From Lysobacterales bacterium (GTDB lineage Bacteria > Pseudomonadota > Gammaproteobacteria > Xanthomonadales > Wenzhouxiangellaceae), in NCBI GenBank assembly GCA_002722315.1, contig PBLG01000014.1, positions 1 to 50,404 of the forward strand: a stretch of 50,404 nucleotides of DNA, read 5' to 3'. The notes under the pieces are model-generated. The model ran no database searches. It was not told the origin of the DNA and saw nothing but the letters and a program-made list of their open reading frames with translations. Position 1 is the stretch's first letter. Every line of letters begins with the position of its first letter. Below are positions 29,495-35,727 of this stretch, in pieces. The position numbers and the translations under genes were made by a program.

Positions 29495-30513
29495 TACTGC
29501 TTTCCCCGGCCTTTGGCTTCCAGTTGCCTCTCGGCCTCCTCCAGCGCCGCCATGTCCTCGGCATCTGCTGCCACTCGCATCGCATCTCGCCGGGCTGAGT
29601 CAAAACTCTCATAGCGTTCCAGTGCCAGCTTTTCGGCCACGCTGGCGCGCAGCTTGCCGGCGTGGGTCAGCACCTCGCGTTCGTTGAATTGTAGGAAGGC
29701 ATCGAGTTTATCTTCCCAGTCGCGCATGGTCATGGTTCGGCGGCGCCCGGCCTGGTCTTCGGCGTAGTCGAGGTACATCACCACGATGCGGTCCAGGGCG
29801 CGCATTTCCTTGTCGTTCAGGTAGTTTTTGGCGATCGCGACGTCGCCCTTGCGTACCCGACTGCCCTTCCAGCTGGTCAGGCCCATATTGGGCAGTTCCG
29901 GGTCGGCGCGGCCGGCAATCAGTTCGGCGGCGGTATGGCCGGTGATGGCCCAGAGCATCTTGTTCTGGACCTTCTTGAAGAACAGTTGGGCGGCCTCGCT
30001 TTTCGGATCGTAGTCGACGGCAGTGGTGAAAATGTCGCGTATTTTCTGGTAGAAGCGCTTCTCGGAGGCACGGATCGCGCGGATGCGCTCGAGAAGTTCG
30101 TCGAAATAGTCCAGCCCGCCGGGCTCCTTGAGCCGGGCGTCATCGATCACGAACCCCTTGATCAGGTATTCGCACAGGTGGGTCGTCGCCCACTGGCGGA
30201 ACTGAGTGCCACGCGGGGACTGGACGCGGTAGCCCACGGCCAGCACCATTTCCAGGCTGTAGATCTTGACCTGGCGCCGCACCTGACGGCCGCCTTCCTG
30301 GCGAACTATTAAATCCTCTTTAATGGTTGCCTCGGCCTCGAGTTCGCCTTCCTTGAGTATGTTCTTGATGTGGACATTGATGTTCGGCACGGAGGTATCG
30401 AACAGGTCGGCCATTTCGCGCTGGCTCATCCATACGGTGCCATCCGCGGCCCTGAGCTGGATGCGGGCGCTGCCGTCCTCGGTGGTGTAGAGGATCAGTT
30501 CGCCGTCACTCAT
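29494..30513 (-). CDS. rhuM: RhuM family protein
   Basis: A 339-residue protein of the RhuM family (first known from Salmonella pathogenicity island 3). The N-terminal part WMSQREMADLFDTSVPNI looks like a winged-helix DNA-binding segment. The family core VGYRVQSPRGTQFRQWAT and KVQNKMLWAITGHTAAELI is intact. RhuM genes often sit inside type I restriction operons, but their function is unknown; a regulatory or anti-toxic role has been suggested only by position. It overlaps hsdM by ATGA and hsdS by one base, so it is built into the operon. Confidence 0.9.
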   Translation of the reverse strand: MSDGELILYTTEDGSARIQLRAADGTVWMSQREMADLFDTSVPNINVHIKNILKEGELEAEATIKEDLIVRQEGGRQVRRQVKIYSLEMVLAVGYRVQSPRGTQFRQWATTHLCEYLIKGFVIDDARLKEPGGLDYFDELLERIRAIRASEKRFYQKIRDIFTTAVDYDPKSEAAQLFFKKVQNKMLWAITGHTAAELIAGRADPELPNMGLTSWKGSRVRKGDVAIAKNYLNDKEMRALDRIVVMYLDYAEDQAGRRRTMTMRDWEDKLDAFLQFNEREVLTHAGKLRASVAEKLALERYESFDSARRDAMRVAADAEDMAALEEAERQLEAKGRGKQ

Positions 30514-32069
30514 ACGCCGAGCTCCTTGAGGTACTGCTTCATGCGGCCCCGCACCTCGGCCAGTTCGGCCTCGAGCTGCTCGATCTCCGCTTCCACCGCG
30601 GCGATGTCGATCTCCTCCTCTTCCTCGTAAGTGTCGACGTAGCGCGGGATATTGAGGTTGTAGTCGTTCTCGGCGATTTCTTCCGGGGAGGCCAGATACG
30701 CGTACTTGTCCACGTTCTCTCGGGTTCGGAAGGTTTCGACGATGCGCTGACGGTGTTCGTCGAGCAGGGTGTTCTGGTTCTTCCCTGGCTGGAAGTCGAC
30801 GCTGGCATCGATGAACAGCACGCCGGAGTCGTTTTCCCGCGCGCCGCCCTTCTCCCTGGCCCGGTCGAACACCAGTACGGCGACCGGGATCGAGGTGGTC
30901 GGGAACAGATTTCCGGCCAGGCCAATGACGGCATCGAGCAGGTTGTCTTCGATCAGCGCGCGGCGGATGCGGCCCTCGGCACCGCCGCGAAACAGCACGC
31001 CGTGCGGCACGACCACGGCCACTCGGCCTTCGCGTGGCAGGGCCGATTCGATCATATGGGTGATGAAGGCGTAATCGCCCTTGGACTTTGGCGGAAGGCC
31101 GCGCCAGAAGCGGTTATAGCGGTCTTCTTCCAGGTCTTCGTGGCCCCATTTGTCGAGACTGAAGGGGGGATTGGCGACCACCACGTTGAATCGCATGAGT
31201 TGGTCGCCCTCGACCAGGGCCGGGCTGTTGAGCGTATCGCCCCACTCGATGCGCGCGGCGTCCTTGCCGTGCAGGAACATGTTCATTCGCGCCAGCGCCC
31301 AGGTGCTGCCGTTGACCTCCTGACCGAACAGGGCGAAATCGCGACTGCCGTTCTGCTCGACCAGGCTGGCGGCCTCGATCAGCAAGCCGCCGGAGCCGCA
31401 GGAGGGGTCGCAGATCCGGTCGCCGGGTTTCGGGTCGGCCAGCAGCGCGAGCAGTTTTGAGACCTGTTTGGGTGTGTAGAACTCGCCGGCCTTCTTGCCG
31501 GCATCGGAAGCGAAACGCTCGATCAGGTAGATGTAGGTGTTGCCGATCAGATCTTCGTCCACGCGCGAGGGTCGGAGGTCGAGCTTGTTGAAATCCTTGA
31601 GCAGGTTTTCGAGCCGGCGATTGCGGTCGCGCGCCTTGCCCAGGCTGGATTCCGAGTTGAAGTCGATATTGCGAAACACGCCTTCGAGCTTGGCCTTGTT
31701 GGCTTCCTCGATGTGTTCGAGCACGATATTGATCAGCTCGCCGATGTTGGGCGCCGTTCGGCGTTCGTACAGCGCATTGAAGTCGGCCAGAAAACGGTCG
31801 GTGGTCTTCCGGGTTTTCTCATCCTTCATCTCGATGTAGGGAAGGATGAAACGCTCGCGCTGAAGCTTGCGCCGGATACGCTCGTCGTTATCGCCGTACT
31901 CGGCCTTGTACGACTCGTAGTGATCTGCCCACAAATCGCTGATGTACTTGAGGAACAGCATGACCAGGATGTAGTCCTTGTACTGGGCCGGGTCGATTAC
32001 GCCCCGAAACGTGTCGCAGGCGGCCCAGGCGGCATTGTTGATTTCCCTCTGGTTGACTTGATCGGTCAT
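30510..32069 (-). CDS. hsdM: Type I restriction enzyme, methyltransferase subunit
   Basis: A 519-residue adenine N6-methyltransferase. An N-terminal helical domain (about 10-130) docks on HsdS. The SAM site has FYTP (197-200) and DPSCGSGG (221-228), and the catalytic motif is NPPF at 300-303. With HsdS it marks host DNA and also forms the core of the restriction complex. It overlaps the upstream half-HsdS gene and the downstream rhuM gene by ATGA on each side. Confidence 0.97.
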   Translation of the reverse strand: MTDQVNQREINNAAWAACDTFRGVIDPAQYKDYILVMLFLKYISDLWADHYESYKAEYGDNDERIRRKLQRERFILPYIEMKDEKTRKTTDRFLADFNALYERRTAPNIGELINIVLEHIEEANKAKLEGVFRNIDFNSESSLGKARDRNRRLENLLKDFNKLDLRPSRVDEDLIGNTYIYLIERFASDAGKKAGEFYTPKQVSKLLALLADPKPGDRICDPSCGSGGLLIEAASLVEQNGSRDFALFGQEVNGSTWALARMNMFLHGKDAARIEWGDTLNSPALVEGDQLMRFNVVVANPPFSLDKWGHEDLEEDRYNRFWRGLPPKSKGDYAFITHMIESALPREGRVAVVVPHGVLFRGGAEGRIRRALIEDNLLDAVIGLAGNLFPTTSIPVAVLVFDRAREKGGARENDSGVLFIDASVDFQPGKNQNTLLDEHRQRIVETFRTRENVDKYAYLASPEEIAENDYNLNIPRYVDTYEEEEEIDIAAVEAEIEQLEAELAEVRGRMKQYLKELGV

Positions 32070-32638
32070 GATTTGGCCTCTATGGCAATATTCATCAGAA
32101 TGTGGGTCGCAAGGGTCTTGCGTCTGGCGGCGATGCCCTGCATGAGCGCTTGTTCGCGCTCCGCCAACGCGGCGGCATGGGCGATGGCGCGCTGGCGCGC
32201 AAGGCTGGGGACGGGCACGTCCAAAGACTTGAGCGCATCGGTAGTGATCATCTGGACGGAGGTTCCCGTCGCGAGCGCTGCCAGCCGTTCCTGGACGCCT
32301 GGCGTATTGATGAACCAGTACAGATACTCGGGGATAACTTTCGTCGGTCGAATCCGTAGAAGCGGGGCCGCCAGCACGGCCGAGCCGATCTGCTCTGGAA
32401 CCAGTGCGGCGCCATAACTGCGGCCGCGAGATCGAAACAGCAAGTCTCCCGGCTGGAGAAGGTGGCGCTTTGGCTTCCCGCCGGGCAGGCTCGTTCTGAT
32501 CACTTCGTCCAGCTCAAGCCGGTTGGAATCTGAAATGTCCTTCATCTGAACAACCGAAATATCGCCCGTTGGCTCGGGCTCCAGCCTGGACCGGAACGTG
32601 TATCCGGATTGGGTTTCGGCGATATCGGCAAGGTGCAT
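32066..32638 (-). CDS. Half-size HsdS-like protein (single recognition domain)
   Basis: A 190-residue protein with one HsdS-type recognition domain (about 1-150; GDLLFRSRGRSYGAALVP, VPEYLYWFINTP-like motifs) and one conserved helix (about 155-190; LARQRAIAHAAALAEREQAL). It is the first gene of the operon and overlaps hsdM by ATGA. The frame is clean, so it does not look like decay. Half-size HsdS proteins can dimerise to read palindromic targets; here it might compete with, or partner, the full HsdS at 28310. It has no obvious ribosome site, and its leader contains one arm of the promoter-flanking repeat. Confidence 0.85.
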   Translation of the reverse strand: MHLADIAETQSGYTFRSRLEPEPTGDISVVQMKDISDSNRLELDEVIRTSLPGGKPKRHLLQPGDLLFRSRGRSYGAALVPEQIGSAVLAAPLLRIRPTKVIPEYLYWFINTPGVQERLAALATGTSVQMITTDALKSLDVPVPSLARQRAIAHAAALAEREQALMQGIAARRKTLATHILMNIAIEAKS

Positions 32639-32645
32639 TTGGAGT

Positions 32646-32724
32646 AACGGCGTTTCTGCGCAATGTCTAGTTGCGACGAATTATTGCCCCTTGCGAGGCA
32701 ATTGTCAAGCGCAATAACGCCGTT
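32646..32724. promoter_or_regulatory. Inverted repeat flanking the RM operon promoter (candidate operator)
   Basis: AACGGCGTTTCTGCGC (32646-32661, plus strand) recurs inverted at 32709-32724 (plus strand GCGCAATAACGCCGTT), with 14 of 16 bases matching. Each arm contains AACGSCGTT, itself a palindrome apart from the centre base. The arms bracket the -35/-10 boxes. This looks like a two-site operator for a dimeric repressor or a loop-forming regulator, but no regulator is known. Confidence 0.6.
32680..32708 (-). promoter_or_regulatory. Sigma-70 promoter of the type I RM / CBASS operon
   Basis: On the minus strand TTGACA (32708-32703, perfect -35) and AATAAT (32685-32680, five of six for -10) are exactly 17 bases apart. 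The spacer carries a small dyad (ATTGCC...GGCAAT, 32683-32702). The predicted start is near 32673, leaving a leader of about 35 bases before the half-HsdS ATG. Confidence 0.8.
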
Positions 32725-32769
32725 TTTGCATAATTGTGAATTGTTCGTGCGGTTTGGATGAACGCCTCA

Positions 32770-34371
32770 TCAGCCCGAAAGTTTGGCGCGAGCTAGTAGA
32801 TCGTCGATTAACCTCTCGGCGAAAGGCATGGTGGAAGTCTCGACGACCCGTACTCGCACTGGGATGGTCCGTTTCTCGGGTCGGGAAAGATTCTCGGCGT
32901 CCACTCTGACCGTAATGGCGCCGGATACGGATTCCCGACCTTCCGGGTACCAGATTTCAGTCTGGAACAACTCTGCATTGGTGGAGTGGCGCCATTGCGC
33001 GCATTCAAAAACCTGTATTTTGCCGGGACGCCCCGCTTTTCCGGTTTTCCAATAGAACGCCTCGGGGTCAGGCTGCCGTAGATCCGGCATGGCGAGTGCC
33101 CGTGGGGCAACAAACGCACCGGAAAGCTGTCCGACATTTCGGGCATCCGCTACGGCCTTCGCAAAGTCTTGAAACTGGGGTAGATTCAAATTGGCAAGAT
33201 CAATCGATTGCGGCGCTTTTGGCGTATCCGCGGCCCCCGCCTTCAAGCAAAGAATCCAGCGCCACGTTGGTGCGGCAGGTGGTTCTGGCAGTCTCAACGG
33301 CTCGAGCTTGCCGTTTTGTGTCTCCGCGTTTTTGCGCTCATTTCCGCTTTCGGGAGTAACGATCAAGAAATCGCCGCTGACGGCAATAGTGATGAGCGCG
33401 TTTCGCCCGGGTCTCGTACCGCAATTTTTGATTCGGGCTGCAAAAGACGGTCGATCGGACCGCTTCTGTACATTATCATGAAGACTTGCCATGATTTTGC
33501 GACACCTTTCGAGCCAATCCGGGTACGCTACTTCCGAATACTCCCGGATTTCGTTAACGGGTGGTGCCACAAACCGACGATGCATCTGGGGCGAGAGATT
33601 CTCGACCGCATCCTTCATTTCCGGGTCGTCAGGCTCAAAAGTACTTTCGGCTGGGAATCTCGCCTTCAGCCTTTCCTCTAATTCCTCGAGTTCAGGATCT
33701 GGTAGCGGTTTGTATCTTGGAACCTCGACTTCAAGTCGGTCGCATCGGGTGCCGGAATCGTCCAAACACTCTATCTCGAAACTTGGTTCCTGAGCGGCGA
33801 GCTGCTTGATCTCATCTTTTAACCGTGCAATTTCACGTCGCGCCGCAGAGTCAACGGGAAGCAACCAGGAATCAGGAATGGGCACAAACGGAATTCCCAG
33901 TCTTTTCGCTGTTCCCATCGGGCCTGAGTCATGAGTCAACAGCTGGGCATCTCTCTGAGGATAATGCGCTCGAAATTCCTTCAAGCTCGCGACGATTTCA
34001 TTATCTGGTTTACTTAGGTCAAGCTTGCTTCGGAGGTCCTCGGAAGGGCCGATATCGGGGACCACCAATAGCCTCAAAGTCGGGTCTTTCTTCTTAAGTT
34101 CGTAAAACTCTTGCTGATCAAGAAGAAGCGGCCGAATCATCTTACTGAACTGTCGCGCTCGCTTGCGACTTCCTTTAAGGTTGTCAATTTCTCGAAGAAC
34201 AGACGCGCAAACCACAAGATTCACATCCCGAGCGCTGGTGATTTCGGCCCAGTCGACCTGGTCCAGGTTGCGGCATTGTATGAAGGCATTCGTGTCAACC
34301 AGGAACCAAGCGCTTGAGCCAGCCATCGCCCGCTCGGTTCTATTCTCATTTTTGCGATTCTTATTACCCAT
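32770..34371 (-). CDS. Large PIN-domain protein with unknown C-terminal domain
   Basis: A 533-residue protein. The N-terminal PIN-like ribonuclease domain (about 20-170) has the acidic residues Asp26 (FLVDTNAF), Glu61 (LREID), Asp123 (KPDNEI) and Asp148 (LLTHDSG), and resembles the PhoH-linked PIN group. A coiled segment rich in Glu/Arg follows (175-245), then about 280 residues with no domain I recognise. It is much longer than a VapC toxin and has no antitoxin partner. The base composition is visibly poorer in G+C than the flanks, which points to transfer. It ends about 60 bases before the RM promoter. The start may be ATG 34371 or ATG 34326; neither has a strong ribosome site. Confidence 0.75.
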   Translation of the reverse strand: MGNKNRKNENRTERAMAGSSAWFLVDTNAFIQCRNLDQVDWAEITSARDVNLVVCASVLREIDNLKGSRKRARQFSKMIRPLLLDQQEFYELKKKDPTLRLLVVPDIGPSEDLRSKLDLSKPDNEIVASLKEFRAHYPQRDAQLLTHDSGPMGTAKRLGIPFVPIPDSWLLPVDSAARREIARLKDEIKQLAAQEPSFEIECLDDSGTRCDRLEVEVPRYKPLPDPELEELEERLKARFPAESTFEPDDPEMKDAVENLSPQMHRRFVAPPVNEIREYSEVAYPDWLERCRKIMASLHDNVQKRSDRPSFAARIKNCGTRPGRNALITIAVSGDFLIVTPESGNERKNAETQNGKLEPLRLPEPPAAPTWRWILCLKAGAADTPKAPQSIDLANLNLPQFQDFAKAVADARNVGQLSGAFVAPRALAMPDLRQPDPEAFYWKTGKAGRPGKIQVFECAQWRHSTNAELFQTEIWYPEGRESVSGAITVRVDAENLSRPEKRTIPVRVRVVETSTMPFAERLIDDLLARAKLSG

Positions 34372-34644
34372 TTCGCGAAGCCTGTAGCATTTGTGGTGTT
34401 TCGCTCCGCGGTAGGCGGGATTTGACTGAGTGCAACCGACCCTGGCTGAGCTGAAGTTGCCGCACTGGCAGACCCATTATCGGCCTGTTGCCGCCCTCTA
34501 TGCGGCATTGGTTCTCCATGTTGAAGTCGACAGACCGCTTTAGTCGCCACCATTTCAACCTGAGCGGCGACAACTCTAATCGCTTGCGATTACAGGCTAT
34601 CCTCACCAGTGAATTCGCGAATGAGGCATGTCGATACCAGGTGA

Positions 34645-34914
34645 TCACGCGCGGGCTTTCTGGAAATTCGTCTCCAGGTTCAGCCAATAGTCGACCGGCA
34701 TTCCTATCGCGCGCTCGAGTTTGATGGCCGTCTCCTCCGTGATGATGGTGCTACCCTTGCCCTTGAGAATCGCAATCACTTGCTTTTCGGTCAGGCCGGC
34801 GCGCCTCGCCAACTCTGCGCGGGTCATTCCGCGAACTTCCAGCTCGTAGGCTAGTACCTCGCCAGGCGCAACAGCGCGATCCGGCGCGTATCTATTTTGG
34901 GTGGTTCTATTCAT
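34645..34914 (-). CDS. higA: HigA-family antitoxin / XRE regulator without its toxin
   Basis: An 89-residue helix-turn-helix protein. The signature VAPGEVLAYELEVRGMTRAE and LARRAGLTEKQV is typical of HigA-type antitoxins, and IITEETAIKLERAIGMPVDYW completes it. ATG 34914 has GAGG at good distance upstream; the frame from 35127 is too long and runs into a copy of the AddA gene. HigB toxin would be expected just upstream on the same strand, but that space holds an AddA-gene fragment and vapC. It therefore looks like an orphan antitoxin or a free regulator. Confidence 0.85.
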   Translation of the reverse strand: MNRTTQNRYAPDRAVAPGEVLAYELEVRGMTRAELARRAGLTEKQVIAILKGKGSTIITEETAIKLERAIGMPVDYWLNLETNFQKARA

Positions 34915-34930
34915 TCGTTTCCTCGATGCC

Positions 34931-35025
34931 TGCCGGACGTGTAGCCGATGATCCATCGTCCGGTCCTCGTCGATGAAGGTGCGGTCGATCACGGCGTTGA
35001 TCAGTTTGCCGTCCATGCGGACGGT
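34931..35025 (-). pseudogene. Duplicated fragment of the AddA-like gene 3' end
   Basis: Bases 34967-35020 match 35924-35977 inside the AddA-like gene at 51 of 54 positions with no gap. Weaker similarity extends left to about 34931. The fragment encodes the start of the nuclease motif (DGKLINAVIDRTFIDE) but lacks the catalytic lysine region in frame. It sits between the vapC stop (35027) and higA. It is a remnant of a duplication or recombination that placed vapBC beside the AddA-like gene. Confidence 0.8.
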
Positions 35026-35026
35026 T

Positions 35027-35416
35027 TCAGTGAACTGCGGGGATATCTGTATGGACGAAATCATCGCCCTTGAACAGAAGGGTTTGCGACCGGGCTCTGG
35101 CCAGGGCATAGGCGAAACAGTCTCCATAATTCAGGGCCGCAGGATGACGGCCCTTGCCAAAGCGCAACCATGCGTCCCTTGCAAATCTGCCTTGCTCCAG
35201 GTCCACCGGGACAATTTCGATGCCGGCACGTTCGATGAACTGCTCGAGGTCGCGGCTGCCTTCGGCGCCGGTACGAGCTTCGATGATGATGGAGATTTCC
35301 AGCCAGTTTGCAACCGAGATCAATTTCGAATCGGCCGCCTCGATGGCTTCGATGAACTGCCGGCGCTCGGGTTCGCCAAACAGGATTGCCGCCAGCGCCG
35401 AGCTGTCGATGACCAT
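35027..35416 (-). CDS. vapC: VapC-type PIN ribonuclease toxin
   Basis: A 129-residue PIN toxin. The acidic active site includes Asp4 (MVIDSSAL), the NYGDCFAYALA helix and LFKGDDF near the end, all typical of the Rv0624-like VapC group. These toxins cut tRNA or rRNA when the antitoxin is lost. The ATG overlaps the vapB stop by one base (TGATG), so the pair is co-translated. The gene ends directly at the duplicated AddA fragment. Confidence 0.92.
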   Translation of the reverse strand: MVIDSSALAAILFGEPERRQFIEAIEAADSKLISVANWLEISIIIEARTGAEGSRDLEQFIERAGIEIVPVDLEQGRFARDAWLRFGKGRHPAALNYGDCFAYALARARSQTLLFKGDDFVHTDIPAVH

Positions 35417-35670
35417 CAGCGCGGCAGCCCGCGATCGTCGTAGCCGAGAATTTCCTCCGGTGCTCGTGGGTCGATGACGGGCAGTTCGGCGCAGTGTCTG
35501 GCGATGGCTTCGAGTTCATCGGCCAGGGACTGCCCCTGCCGTTCACGCCGCAGCCGTGCCAGGCGCTCGCGCAACGCTCGGGTGACCGCCTCGGTCTTGC
35601 TCTCCCCGGTTTGTTCAGCCAGGTCCGCGGCCAGCCGCTCGGTCTCTGGATTACGAATATTCAGCGCCAT
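35416..35670 (-). CDS. vapB: VapB-type antitoxin
   Basis: An 84-residue antitoxin of the PSK/Rv0623 type. MALNIRNPETERLAADLA and the helix SKTEAVTRALRERLARLR form the DNA-binding part; the C-terminal LPVIDPRAPEEILGYDDRGL is the toxin-blocking tail. I chose ATG 35670, with GGAG upstream, over the longer frame from 35706. It is expected to repress its own promoter together with VapC. It lies 57 bases after the AddA-like gene stop and may share that transcript. Confidence 0.9.
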   Translation of the reverse strand: MALNIRNPETERLAADLAEQTGESKTEAVTRALRERLARLRRERQGQSLADELEAIARHCAELPVIDPRAPEEILGYDDRGLPR

Positions 35671-35727
35671 TTCATTACATCTCCATTGATTGCTACATTG
35701 TATCACTCACGCTCGGCTCTTGGGACC

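Noticed and set aside
32066..32638. Half-size HsdS regarded as a truncated pseudogene
   Set aside because: The frame is complete from ATG to stop, has a domain and helix in the right order, and overlaps hsdM by ATGA; decay is less likely than a working half subunit.
34372..34644. Intergenic stretch upstream of the PIN gene checked for a gene or insertion-sequence remnant
   Set aside because: No frame on either strand has a domain or ribosome site, and no inverted ends were found; it probably holds the PIN gene promoter.
34488..34724. Small plus-strand frame considered as a HigB toxin for HigA
   Set aside because: It is on the opposite strand to higA, lacks the RelE/HigB pattern and has no ribosome site; the similarity to HigB was only a few residues.
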